Assembly (NCBI GenBank): GCA_030403585.1 | Contig: JAUEPE010000013.1 | Location: 78,352 to 142,351, forward strand | Origin: Frankia sp. RB7 | Lineage (GTDB): Bacteria > Pseudomonadota > Alphaproteobacteria > Rhizobiales > Xanthobacteraceae | Length of the DNA stretch: 64,000 nucleotides | Direction of reading: 5' to 3' | Shown here: one piece after another, positions 9,077-17,278 of the stretch | Position numbering within the stretch: the stretch's first letter is position 1 | How the letters are laid out: every line of letters begins with the position of its first letter | The notes under the pieces: model-generated | The model's database searches: none | The model's input: only the letters and a program-made list of their open reading frames with translations | Told to the model about the DNA's origin: nothing | Made by a program: the position numbers and the translations under genes

Positions 9077-9859
9077 ATGACGCCCGCCGAACTCATGCTG
9101 CGGCGCTACGCGGCCCAGGGCCTCGTCGTCGACGCGGGACGCATGGCGCTCGACTATTTCGGCCGCAAGGAAAGTCTCGGCGTCACGATGAAGGGCGCGC
9201 AGGATTGGCTCACCGTCGCCGACGGCGCCGTCGAGGACTTTTTGCGTGCGCGGCTCAAAGAGCTTTTCCCCGGCGACACGGTGATCGGCGAGGAAGGCGG
9301 CGGCGAGGCCAGCGATGCGGTCTGGATCCTCGATCCGATCGACGGCACATCGAACTTCGCACGTGGCGATCGCAACTGGTGCATCTCGATCGGATTCCTA
9401 CTGAACCGCAAGCCGACGATCGGCATCGTCGCCGCACCCGCACTGGACGAGCTCTATGTCGCGCAACGCGGCCAGGGCGCGACGCTGAACGGGCAGCCGA
9501 TCGCCGTCTCAGGCGCCGATGACATCCGCCGCGCCTATGTCGAACTGGGCTGGTCGGCCCGTATACCCGCGCAGCGCTATCTCGACATGATCGGCCGCGG
9601 TTATGCCGCCGGCTGCTCGATCAAGCGCGGGAGCTCGGGCACGCTGGGCCTCTGTCATGTCGCGAACGGGCGCACCGACGCTTATGCGGAGCTGCATATC
9701 AACGCCTGGGACGTCGCAGCCGGCATTGTGATCGTCGGCGAGGCTGGTGGCTGGGTCAACGACTTCTTCGCCGGTGACGGCATCAGCAAGGGAAACCCGA
9801 TCCTGTGCTGCACGCCGGCGCTGGCATCACAGCTCAGCGAAATCACGGGGATTTCCTAG
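9077..9859 (+). CDS. Inositol monophosphatase family protein
   Basis: Mg2+-dependent phosphatase of the IMPase/SuhB family, 260 aa. It has all three metal motifs: GEEGGG (metal Glu pair), DPIDGTSNF and INAWDVAAG. It follows iolG by 2 bp, which supports a role in releasing free inositol from inositol phosphates to feed IolG. Histidinol-phosphatase or sugar-phosphatase activity is possible in this family and cannot be excluded. There is no signal peptide, so it acts in the cytoplasm. Confidence 0.85.
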   Translation: MTPAELMLRRYAAQGLVVDAGRMALDYFGRKESLGVTMKGAQDWLTVADGAVEDFLRARLKELFPGDTVIGEEGGGEASDAVWILDPIDGTSNFARGDRNWCISIGFLLNRKPTIGIVAAPALDELYVAQRGQGATLNGQPIAVSGADDIRRAYVELGWSARIPAQRYLDMIGRGYAAGCSIKRGSSGTLGLCHVANGRTDAYAELHINAWDVAAGIVIVGEAGGWVNDFFAGDGISKGNPILCCTPALASQLSEITGIS

Positions 9860-9924
9860 CCGCCGGCGCAAAGTCTATTGCGCTGGTGCGAACCGCGCTT
9901 CGTACAATCGCACGGCTAACTCAC

Positions 9925-10290
9925 CTATGAGGCCCGCTCATCACGTGCCTGAAGCAGTGTCGTGAAGCCACCATAGATCATGCGCTTGCCGTCGAACGGC
10001 ATGTCGGAGCCCTTGAGACGCGGATCGGCCATCACCTTGGCGTTGACGGCATCGCGGCTCGCGCGATCGCGGTAGATGATCCACGAGAACACCACGACCT
10101 CGTTCTCCGTCGCCATCACCGCGCGCGGAAAGGATGTGAGCTCGCCATAGGGCACGTCATCGCCGATGCATTCGACATAGTCGAGCGCACCGTGCTCCAT
10201 CCACACCGCGCAAGCCGTTCGGGCCAGCGCCTTGTAGGCCTCCATCTTGTCCTTCGCCACGGCGAGCACGAAACCATCGACATACGGCAT
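9925..10290 (-). CDS. DUF1428 family protein
   Basis: A 121-aa protein of the DUF1428 dimeric alpha/beta-barrel type. It starts MPYVDGFVLAV, carries CIGDDVPYGELTSFPRAV in the middle and ends near MPFDGKRMIYGGF, all usual for the family. The function of DUF1428 is not known. The ATG at 10290 has a strong AAGGAG ribosome-binding site, but this site lies within a hairpin (see 10298-10322). The gene is convergent with the inositol phosphatase gene and has the tRNA-Gln gene upstream on the same strand. Confidence 0.85.
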   Translation of the reverse strand: MPYVDGFVLAVAKDKMEAYKALARTACAVWMEHGALDYVECIGDDVPYGELTSFPRAVMATENEVVVFSWIIYRDRASRDAVNAKVMADPRLKGSDMPFDGKRMIYGGFTTLLQARDERAS

Positions 10291-10297
10291 CACAGAT

Positions 10298-10322
10298 CTC
10301 CTTGGGTTGTGTGTCCCAAGGA
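10298..10322 (-). promoter_or_regulatory. Hairpin that covers the ribosome-binding site of the DUF1428 gene
   Basis: On the minus strand TCCTTGGG and CCCAAGGA form a perfect 8-bp stem with an 8-nt loop (ACACACAA). The 3' arm contains most of the AAGGAG ribosome-binding site, 7 bases before the ATG at 10290. If transcribed, this would hide the site and reduce translation unless opened by temperature, a ligand, a protein or an antisense RNA. As DNA it could equally be an operator. Confidence 0.45.
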
Positions 10323-10431
10323 CGATCGGACGCACGCCGATACGACCGGCGATGTCGGGATGAGGCAAACCGTCGCGAGCGGTGACGAGGCGCACGGGGG
10401 ATGATTCAGACCTTGGGGAAGCGCCGGAAAT

Positions 10432-10505
10432 TGGCTGGGGAACTAGGATTCGAACCTAGACAAACAGAGTCAGAGTCTGTTGTGCTACCGTTACACCATT
10501 CCCCA
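10432..10505 (-). tRNA. tRNA-Gln (anticodon CUG)
   Basis: Read on the minus strand the sequence folds as a tRNA. The 7-bp acceptor stem is TGGGGAA/TTCCCCA, the D-arm contains GGTGTAACGGTAGC, and the anticodon stem ACAGA/TCTGT encloses CTCTGAC, giving anticodon CUG. The T-arm has the GGTTCGAATCC signature. A CCA end is encoded at 10434-10432 after discriminator G. Identity as glutamine follows from the anticodon and the UGGGG start. Confidence 0.95.
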
Positions 10506-10685
10506 ACGGAATAGTCGAACAAAACCAATATCTTACTGATCTGTCCGACTTCGGCCGGAAGCGCAGTTTGCGCAAATCACGGCTCAGGCGTGGCAGCGTT
10601 CTACCTGCTCAGCCCTAGGCTGGCAAGCGCGGCTGTGCAGGGATCAAAGCGCCGCCGCCCTCACCTCAGACACACGCGCCGTCCC

Positions 10686-11657
10686 CTACTCCATCTTGAT
10701 ATTCGCGGCCTCGATCACCTTCTTCCACCGCTGCGTCTCGGAGGCGATGTAGGCGGCGAACGGCCCGGAATCGACCGCGACTGCGGTGGCGCCGAGCTCG
10801 GCCATTTTCTGCACGGTCTCCGGCTGCTGCATGTAGGCGCGGATCTCGGTGGAGAGCTTTTCGATGATCGGCTTCGGCGTCGCGGCCGGAACGAAAAAGC
10901 CGTGCCAGGCGACCGCCTCGAAACCGGGGAGGAATTCGGCCACGGCCGGCACTTCCGGATCGAAGGCAGCACGCTTCGGCGTTGCGGTCGCGAGCATCGC
11001 GAGCTGGCCGGTCTTCACCTGCGGCAGCAGCAGCGGCACGTTGTCGAAGGCGAGATCGATCTGGCCGCTCAGCAAATCCGTCAGCATCTGGCTGGAGCCC
11101 TTGTAGGGCACGTGCACCATCTTGGTGCCGGTCATCTGCTGAAACAGCTCGCCGGCGAGATGCTGCGAGGTGCCGACGCCGGCCGAGCCGAACGAGACCT
11201 TGTCCGGGTTCGCCTTCAGATACGCGATCAGCTCCGGCACGGTCCGCGCCTTGATCTTGTCGGGATTGACGACGAGCACGTTCGGCACGACGCTGATCTG
11301 GGCGACCGGCGCCAGGTCTCTATCCGGCTGATAGCTGAGCTTCGGCCCGTACAGCGACGGGTTGATCGCGAGCGCCGACGTGCTGGCAAGCCCGAGCGTG
11401 ATGCCGTCGGGGGCCGACTTTGCCAGCCGCGTCACGCCGAGGATCGAGCCGGCGCCACCGACATTCTCGACCACGAACGGCTTGCCGAGCTTCATCTGCA
11501 GATGGTTGGAGACCATGCGCGCAAAGATGTCCGCAGTGCCGCCGGCGGAGAAGGGCACGATCACCGTCACCTGCTTGGACGGATAACCATCCTGCGCGCT
11601 CGCCGGCGACATCGCCAGCAAAATTGCCGAGGCAAGACCAAGCCACATCGATCTCAT
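10686..11657 (-). CDS. Bug-family (TctC-like) periplasmic solute receptor
   Basis: Extracytoplasmic receptor of the tripartite tricarboxylate transporter type, 323 aa. The signal peptide is MRSMWLGLASAILLAMSPASA; the mature protein starts YPSKQVTVIVPFSAGGTADIFAR, the Bug hallmark, with VENVGGAGSILG, GTSQHLAGELFQQMTG and VPYKG. An AGAGGAAA ribosome-binding site precedes the ATG. No TctA or TctB membrane subunit is in the window, as is usual for the many orphan Bug receptors. It is last in the acid-sugar operon, so its ligand is probably the acid that the upstream enzymes use. Confidence 0.88.
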   Translation of the reverse strand: MRSMWLGLASAILLAMSPASAQDGYPSKQVTVIVPFSAGGTADIFARMVSNHLQMKLGKPFVVENVGGAGSILGVTRLAKSAPDGITLGLASTSALAINPSLYGPKLSYQPDRDLAPVAQISVVPNVLVVNPDKIKARTVPELIAYLKANPDKVSFGSAGVGTSQHLAGELFQQMTGTKMVHVPYKGSSQMLTDLLSGQIDLAFDNVPLLLPQVKTGQLAMLATATPKRAAFDPEVPAVAEFLPGFEAVAWHGFFVPAATPKPIIEKLSTEIRAYMQQPETVQKMAELGATAVAVDSGPFAAYIASETQRWKKVIEAANIKME

Positions 11658-11716
11658 CGAAGTTTCCTCTACTCTTACAGTTGTTGTTGGTTGAGTGCCG
11701 CTCGCGGCGGCGATGG

Positions 11717-12847
11717 CTAGAACGCGACCTCATACATGTTCAGAATCGCATCCCGGCTCAAATCGCGCGGATTGTTGTCGAGCAGCCGGCGAATGGCGTG
11801 CGCCTCGTCGGCCATCACACCGAGATCATTCTTGGGCACGCCGAGCGCCGACAGCCGCATCTCGACGCCGAGATTCTTGCAGAACGCGTAGGTCGCATCG
11901 AATGCAAGCTTCGGATCGCTCTGCTCCGGTAGCCCGAGCGCGCCCAGCACCGCGACCGTCTTCGCCCCGACCGCCGACATGTTGAACGCCAGCGTGTGCG
12001 GGAAGATCACCGCGCAGGCGAGACCGTGGGCAATGTGATGACGCGTGCCGAGCGGATAGGCCACGGCATGCCCCGCGGTCGTATTCACCGGCCCGAGGCA
12101 ATAGCCGCCATACAGCGAGGCCAGCGACAGGCCGGCGCGCGCCTCGCGATCGCCGCCATCGGCCACCGCGCGCTTCAGATAGCGCCCAACCAGCCGCGCG
12201 CCTTCGAGCGCATAGAGGTCGATCATCGGATGCGCCTTGCGGCTGGTATAGGCCTCGACGCAATGCGCCAGCGCATCGACGCCGGTGGCTGCGGTGATCT
12301 CCTTCGGCACGGTCATCGTGAGATCGGGGTCGACGATGGCGATATCGGCCAGCATGAAACGGCTCTGCACCGCCTGCTTGTTCTGGCGAACGGGATCGGT
12401 GACCAGCGCGCGCGTGCCGGCCTCGCTGCCGGTACCCGATGTGGTCGGGACCTGCATCAGCGCAACGCTGCGGCCGGTGACCTTCTCCGGCCCGACGATG
12501 TCGGCAAAGGGCACATCAGACGTGCACATCACCGCGACCAGCTTGGCAAGATCCATCGCGCTGCCGCCGCCGAAGCCGACGACGAGATCGGGCTTGGCCT
12601 CTTTCGCCATCGCGACCGCCTTCTCGAGATTGGGCAGATCCGGCTCCGGCTTCACCTCGCCGAACACTTTGACTGCGCCCGGCAGCGCCAGCGTATCGAC
12701 GCGACGCGCATTGAAGGGATCGGAGATCACCAGCGGCCGCCTGGCATCGATCCGCTCGGCGAAACGCGCTGCAGCGGTGATGGTGCCGTTGCCGAACTCC
12801 AGGATGGTCGGGCGGAGGATTTCGATGGGCGTGAAGGCGTTGGTCAT
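11717..12847 (-). CDS. Iron-containing alcohol dehydrogenase
   Basis: Group III Fe-dependent NAD(P) alcohol dehydrogenase, 376 aa. Motifs are VVGFGGGSAMDLAK (nucleotide site), PTTSGTGSE, GVDALAHCVEAY and AYPLGTRHHIAHGLACAVIFPH, which supply the metal-binding Asp and His residues. The start at 12847 (MTNAFTPIEI) lies 13 bp after pdxA2; the longer frame upstream is read-through. It probably oxidises or reduces a hydroxy acid or aldehyde in the same pathway as the kinase, PdxA2 and aldolase. The substrate is unknown; relatives include maleylacetate reductases and 1,3-propanediol dehydrogenases. Confidence 0.87.
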   Translation of the reverse strand: MTNAFTPIEILRPTILEFGNGTITAAARFAERIDARRPLVISDPFNARRVDTLALPGAVKVFGEVKPEPDLPNLEKAVAMAKEAKPDLVVGFGGGSAMDLAKLVAVMCTSDVPFADIVGPEKVTGRSVALMQVPTTSGTGSEAGTRALVTDPVRQNKQAVQSRFMLADIAIVDPDLTMTVPKEITAATGVDALAHCVEAYTSRKAHPMIDLYALEGARLVGRYLKRAVADGGDREARAGLSLASLYGGYCLGPVNTTAGHAVAYPLGTRHHIAHGLACAVIFPHTLAFNMSAVGAKTVAVLGALGLPEQSDPKLAFDATYAFCKNLGVEMRLSALGVPKNDLGVMADEAHAIRRLLDNNPRDLSRDAILNMYEVAF

Positions 12848-12860
12848 CGTGGGCTCGATC

Positions 12861-13898
12861 TCAAGACTTGGACGCGGCGGCGCCGACGGCAAGCCGCTCG
12901 GCATAGTCGATGGCCTCGATCAGGCTGTGCTCGTTGGCAATGCCCTTGCCGGCAATGTCGAAGGCCGTGCCATGATCGACGGAGGTACGGATGATCGGCA
13001 GGCCCAGCGTGATGTTGACGCCGGAGAGCTCCTGCCAGCGGCCGGTGGCGGGATCGACCTGGAAGCCGAGCAGTTTGACCGGGATGTGTCCCTGGTCGTG
13101 ATACATCGCGACCACGGCATCGTACTGGCCGGCGCGCAGCTTGACGAAGATGGTGTCGCCGGGCACGGGACCGACGACGTCGAGACCATCGGCCACCGCC
13201 TTCGCGATCGTAGGCGCCGAGACGTCGATATCCTGCCGGCCGAACAGGCCGCCCTCGCCGGCATGCGGGTTGAGCGCGGCGATCGCGATTTTCGGCTTAG
13301 CGATGCCGAGCCGCAGCAGCGCATCGTTGGTGAGATCAATCACCATGCGCAGACGCTCCGGCGTCAGACGCTTCGGCACGTCCTCCAGCGCGACATGGGT
13401 CGAAACATGGCTGACGCGCATGTTGCCGTGGGCCAGCAGCATCACCGAGCCGCGCACGCCGGTGAGATGCGCCAGCATCTCGGTGTGTCCGGGAAAATGA
13501 TAGCCGGCCTTGTTGAGAGCTTCCTTGTTCAGCGGTGCCGTGACGATGGCGCCGGTCCGGCCGGCCTGCGTCAAACGCACGCCCTGCTCGATCGCCTTGT
13601 AAGCAAAGCGGCCGCCGTCGGCGCTGAGCACGCCGGGCTTGATCGGGTCGCCTTCGGCGTCGGCTTGCAAATAGCAGAGGTTGGGCCAGTCGCGATCGTC
13701 GGCCTTGACTTGCGGGATAGCAACGTCGCTGCCTAGCGCGGCCTTCGCGCCGTCCAGCGCAACGCCGCTGCCGATGATCAGCAGGCGCAGATCGCCGCTC
13801 GCGAGCCGGTCCTTCAATCCGACACAGGCTTTCACGATGATCTCCGGACCGATCCCGGCCGGATCGCCCATGGTAATGGCAAGATGACGAGAGGTCAT
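12861..13898 (-). CDS. 4-phospho-acid dehydrogenase of the PdxA2 family
   Basis: Oxidative decarboxylase related to 4-hydroxythreonine-4-phosphate dehydrogenase, 345 aa. Motifs include AITMGDPAGIGPE, FPGHTEMLAHLTG, NPHAGEGGLFG, MYHDQGHIPVK and SVDHGTAFDIAG, which hold the metal-binding histidines. The start at 13898 overlaps the kinase stop by 4 bp. Next to a DUF1537 kinase the family is known to act as PdxA2, oxidising a 4-phosphorylated four-carbon acid such as D-threonate-4-phosphate to dihydroxyacetone phosphate and CO2. True PdxA for vitamin B6 is less likely in this context. Confidence 0.85.
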   Translation of the reverse strand: MTSRHLAITMGDPAGIGPEIIVKACVGLKDRLASGDLRLLIIGSGVALDGAKAALGSDVAIPQVKADDRDWPNLCYLQADAEGDPIKPGVLSADGGRFAYKAIEQGVRLTQAGRTGAIVTAPLNKEALNKAGYHFPGHTEMLAHLTGVRGSVMLLAHGNMRVSHVSTHVALEDVPKRLTPERLRMVIDLTNDALLRLGIAKPKIAIAALNPHAGEGGLFGRQDIDVSAPTIAKAVADGLDVVGPVPGDTIFVKLRAGQYDAVVAMYHDQGHIPVKLLGFQVDPATGRWQELSGVNITLGLPIIRTSVDHGTAFDIAGKGIANEHSLIEAIDYAERLAVGAAASKS

Positions 13899-15007
13899 GA
13901 CGGACTCCCCAGATTGAGCAAATGATTGTCCCGGAGCAGATCGCGCCACAGATCGCGCCCGCCAAACGCCCCGGATTTCGAGATGACATCGACGTCAGCC
14001 CAGCGGCCGCCTTGCAGCGCCGAGCGCGGCAGGCCCGGCACGATACGCCCCGTCACCTGCAGCGCGTGCGCGCCGAGGGCAAGGCATACGGCCTTCAGCG
14101 TCTCTCCGCCAGCAACGATCAGGGTTCCAGGCGGATCCAGCGCAGTGATCAACGATGTCAATTCACGCGCGATCCGTTGCGCGGCATCGGCGCGCGACAG
14201 CCCTTCGACAAGCGAGAATTTTACCAGCGCCACGCCGTCGTCAGCCAGCTTGCGCTGAACGACCGCGCTGCCGTCACCCTCGGCGAGCGCAACCGTGGCG
14301 TCGCCACATGCGTCCAGCTGTGAGGCGGTGGCGGCCTGGTCCGAGCCGAACAGCCCAAGCACCGGGCGCTTCAATTTCGAAAGCGCATCTGCACGGTGGC
14401 CCCGCGCGAGTGCACCGGCGAGCCCGCCGCTTCCGCACCACAGCACGGGCCCGGGCATCTGCCGCGCCATCTCGACGACGCGATCGAGATCGAGGTCACT
14501 CTCGGCATCGAAGACCTGAACGCCGCCCTGCGCCAACGTATCGGAGCCGCCGCGCCGCGCCTCGATGCCATCCTGTCTCAACTGGTCCAACAGATTGTCG
14601 CCGACGCGATGCCAGTCGCCGTCCACCGTACGCGCGTATTGCTGGGCATCGATGGTTCGGCGTCCCTGATAGTCGAAGGCAGGCGCGACCACGCATGACG
14701 CCCAGTGGCCGGTGTTCAGGCAGGCGCCGAGCTCGGCCGCCCAGGCGCCACGGAGCAGGCTGTCGACTTTCTTGTAGGCGATCGTGCCGTCGCGAAGCAG
14801 CGGTGCCAACCGGCCGACGATTGCGACGCTTTCGGCTTTCGAACGTTCCCTCGTGCCGCTGTCGATGGCGAGGCTCGGGGAGCCTGACGCCGCGCGCGTA
14901 TCCTCCCAGATGACGTCGAACGGTCCGCACAGGCCAACGAACTCCGCCGCAGTGTCGAGCGCGCCGGTGAGGTCGTCGGCAAGCAGGCGGACGCTGGTCA
15001 TCGTCAT
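13895..15007 (-). CDS. Four-carbon acid sugar kinase family protein (DUF1537)
   Basis: ATP-dependent kinase of the OtnK/DtnK/LtnK family, 370 aa. The N-terminal substrate domain starts LLADDLTGALDTAAEF and has the YKKVDSLLRG motif. The C-terminal nucleotide domain has LIVAGGETLKAVCLALG and ends with SKSGAFGG. A GGGAG ribosome-binding site precedes the ATG. Coupling by ATGA to pdxA2 is the arrangement described for D-threonate catabolism (DtnK plus PdxA2). Phosphorylation of a threonate- or erythronate-like acid is inferred; the exact stereoisomer cannot be read from sequence. Confidence 0.87.
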   Translation of the reverse strand: MTMTSVRLLADDLTGALDTAAEFVGLCGPFDVIWEDTRAASGSPSLAIDSGTRERSKAESVAIVGRLAPLLRDGTIAYKKVDSLLRGAWAAELGACLNTGHWASCVVAPAFDYQGRRTIDAQQYARTVDGDWHRVGDNLLDQLRQDGIEARRGGSDTLAQGGVQVFDAESDLDLDRVVEMARQMPGPVLWCGSGGLAGALARGHRADALSKLKRPVLGLFGSDQAATASQLDACGDATVALAEGDGSAVVQRKLADDGVALVKFSLVEGLSRADAAQRIARELTSLITALDPPGTLIVAGGETLKAVCLALGAHALQVTGRIVPGLPRSALQGGRWADVDVISKSGAFGGRDLWRDLLRDNHLLNLGSPS

Positions 15008-15025
15008 GCCGCTCCCGCCTCCGCC

Positions 15026-15961
15026 TTAAGCGGCAGACGCAAATGCCGCGGCATTCGCGAGCAGCTCTTTCAATTGAGCCGCCGGCAAGGTTTCCAGCGG
15101 CGGCCGCAGGCGCTGCCAACCGGCGTGACCGGTGCGCTCAGCCATCAGCGCCTTCAGCGACGGCATCTGCGCGAAGCGCGAGACCAGCTCACGCGCCTTC
15201 ACGATGCGCGCCTGTGCAGAAGCGAGCTTGGCGTCGTCGTCGCTGTCGCGGAAGTGCTTGAAGACATAGGCGAGATCGCGCGCGATGAGGTTCGAAGTCG
15301 CGGTGATGCAGCCCGCGCCACCCTTGCGCAGCAGCGGCAGCAACAGCGGGTCGGCGCCGGTCAGCACCGCAAAGCCCGGGAATCGCTCGACCATCGCGGT
15401 CATGTTGGCGAAGTCGCCCGAGGAATCCTTGATGCCGACGATGGTCGACGGATAGGCCGTGCGCAACCGCTCGATCAGCGCGTGCGAGATCGGCTGCATC
15501 GACATTTGCGGAATGTGATAGAGCACGATCTTGAGGCGCTTATCGCCGATGCGCTGGATGATCTCGCTATAGGCGGCATAGACGCCGTCATCGCTGACGT
15601 TCTTGTAGTAGAACGGCGGCAGCATCACCACGGTGTCGACGCCGACCGACAGCGCATGGCGCGTCAACGCGATGGTTTCGGTGAATGCGGCAACGCCGGT
15701 GCCCGGCAGCAACCGGTTCGGCTTGATGCCGCCGGCGACCACGGCCTCCAGCAGCGCGGTGCGCTCGGAGACCGAGAAGGAGTTCGCCTCCCCCGTGGTG
15801 CCGAGCATCGCAATGGCATCACAGCCTTCGTCCAGCAAATAGCGGCAATGCGCAATGAACCGCGCATGATCAGGCGCTAGCTCGGCGTCGAGTGGCGTCA
15901 ACGCGGCGGAGAACACGCCATGTGGGTGCAAGGACTGGGGGTGCAGCGATGATGTCGACAA
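15026..15961 (-). CDS. DapA-family (class I) aldolase/dehydratase
   Basis: N-acetylneuraminate-lyase/dihydrodipicolinate-synthase superfamily protein, 311 aa. It has the carboxylate-binding motif LGTTGEANS (about residues 54-62), the catalytic tyrosine in VLYHIPQ and the Schiff-base lysine in VGIKDSSGDF. The locus is not one for lysine biosynthesis: it starts the acid-sugar operon, 18 bp upstream of the DUF1537 kinase. A 2-keto acid aldolase or 2-keto-3-deoxy acid dehydratase role is therefore more likely. Expression is probably controlled by the divergent IclR gene. Confidence 0.85.
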   Translation of the reverse strand: MSTSSLHPQSLHPHGVFSAALTPLDAELAPDHARFIAHCRYLLDEGCDAIAMLGTTGEANSFSVSERTALLEAVVAGGIKPNRLLPGTGVAAFTETIALTRHALSVGVDTVVMLPPFYYKNVSDDGVYAAYSEIIQRIGDKRLKIVLYHIPQMSMQPISHALIERLRTAYPSTIVGIKDSSGDFANMTAMVERFPGFAVLTGADPLLLPLLRKGGAGCITATSNLIARDLAYVFKHFRDSDDDAKLASAQARIVKARELVSRFAQMPSLKALMAERTGHAGWQRLRPPLETLPAAQLKELLANAAAFASAA

Positions 15962-15987
15962 AGCTTCCTCCGACCGTCAGATCGATG

Positions 15988-16016
15988 TTGTTCGGAATGC
16001 GAACATTTGTTATAAT
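15988..16016 (+). promoter_or_regulatory. iclR promoter with overlapping IclR-type operator
   Basis: TGTTCG (15989-15994) and CGAACA (16000-16005) form a perfect inverted repeat around a 5-bp centre. On the plus strand a -35-like TTGTTC (15988-15993) is spaced exactly 17 bp from a consensus -10 TATAAT (16011-16016), so the palindrome covers the -35 and spacer. This placement fits autorepression by the IclR protein and shared control of the divergent aldolase operon. Confidence 0.65.
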
Positions 16017-16067
16017 CTGACCCGTTCGTAAGATCAGGCTGCCGCCGCGTCAAGGGCTGTAGCTGTC

Positions 16068-16919
16068 ATGGCAGGGCATACAGGCATGGCCAAGGGCGAA
16101 AAGAAGACGACGAAACGCGCACCGGAGGCTACACCGAAAAATCCCAAGAATTATGTCGCGTCCGTCGGCAAGGCCTTTGCCGTGCTCAAGAGTTTCACCA
16201 GCGAGGCGTTCGAGCTGACGCTGAGTGAAGTTGCCGCACGCGCCGATCTCGATCGCGGCACGGCGTTCCGCCTGATCCAGACCCTGATCGAACTCGGCTA
16301 TCTCCAGGCCGTGCCGCAGAGCCGCCGGTTCCGTCTCGGCCTCGCCTGCCTCGACCTCGGCTACACCGTGCTGTCGCACGGATCGTTGCGCACCATCGTC
16401 GAGCCCTTGTTGCGCGATCTCGTGCCTGAGGTCGGCGATGCCGCCTCGCTCGGCATCCTCGATGGCGGCGACGTGATCTATCTCGCGCGCGTCGGCGCCG
16501 GCCTCGACCGCCACAAGATGGACCGCCGGCCGGGCACGCGCATCCCCGCCTACAGCGCCGCGCTTGGCCATGCCATGCTCGCACACCTTCAGCGCAACGA
16601 GCAAATCGAGCGGCTGGAGTCGCGACCGCGCGTCAAGCTGTCGGAGCGAACGCTGACCGATCTCGACGCCCTGCTCGCCCGACTCGACCAGGTGAAGAAG
16701 AAGGGCCATGCCGTGTCCGACGGCGAGAACGCCTATGGCCTGCGCACGTTGGCGATGCCGATCCTGGACGCGCAGGGTTTCGTGATCGCCGGACTGAGCG
16801 TCACCGTGGATGCGATGCGCATGGACATGCCGACCTTTCGCGATCAGGCGCTGCCGAAACTGATGCGACTGACGGACACGGTGCAGGAGATCACGATCAA
16901 GTCGGGCCTGCTGAGCTGA
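16068..16919 (+). CDS. IclR family transcriptional regulator
   Basis: A 283-aa regulator with an N-terminal winged helix (VGKAFAVLKSF ... LSEVAARADLDRGTAFRLIQTLIELGYL, about residues 30-85) and a C-terminal effector domain (RTIVEPLLRDLVPEVGDAASLGILDGGDVIYLARV ... TRIPAYSAALGHAMLA). The basic Lys/Arg-rich first 30 residues may make the true start MAKGEKK at 16086. It is divergent from the acid-sugar operon with a clear palindrome between them, so it is the likely local regulator, sensing an intermediate of that pathway. Confidence 0.88.
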   Translation: MAGHTGMAKGEKKTTKRAPEATPKNPKNYVASVGKAFAVLKSFTSEAFELTLSEVAARADLDRGTAFRLIQTLIELGYLQAVPQSRRFRLGLACLDLGYTVLSHGSLRTIVEPLLRDLVPEVGDAASLGILDGGDVIYLARVGAGLDRHKMDRRPGTRIPAYSAALGHAMLAHLQRNEQIERLESRPRVKLSERTLTDLDALLARLDQVKKKGHAVSDGENAYGLRTLAMPILDAQGFVIAGLSVTVDAMRMDMPTFRDQALPKLMRLTDTVQEITIKSGLLS

Positions 16920-16955
16920 GCGCGCCGTCGGCCGAAGTGCGATCTCCGAAGACGG

Positions 16956-17159
16956 CTATTCCGGGACGAGCGTCGCAAGTCCGGCTTCGATGATGGTGAT
17001 TTCCTCGCTCACCTGCGCGATGGAGTGCTGCGGGTCGACGCCGGTCACGGCCACCAGCTGCCGCAGCAGGTCCTGGCGATGCGCCAGAATATCTTCCAGG
17101 GCATCGCGATCGTTCAGCCTCACATAGCCCTCAACGATCAATTCAACGGAACGCGACAT
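16956..17159 (-). CDS. Small conserved-type hypothetical protein (67 aa)
   Basis: I do not recognise a family. The protein starts MSRSVELIVEGYVRLNDRDALEDIL and is predicted to be mostly helical, acidic and soluble, with no signal or membrane segment. A GAGAGT-type ribosome-binding site lies before the ATG, and codon use matches the neighbours. It stands alone between iclR and RNase Z. The leucine spacing (ILAHRQDLLRQLVAV) would suit a small helical bundle or dimer. Confidence 0.55.
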   Translation of the reverse strand: MSRSVELIVEGYVRLNDRDALEDILAHRQDLLRQLVAVTGVDPQHSIAQVSEEITIIEAGLATLVPE

Positions 17160-17278
17160 GATACTCTCGATACAAATCTGATTTCTGATCTCGCGAAAAT
17201 ATCGCGCTGGCGCGCGGCTGCGGAAATGAAGTCACGTCAACCTTGACAGGTAAGATTAATGGCCGTGCAACGCATTGC

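Noticed and set aside
10506..10685. Possible gene in the gap between tRNA-Gln and the Bug receptor
   Set aside because: No frame with a credible start, composition or motif; it is read as untranslated spacer and operon end.
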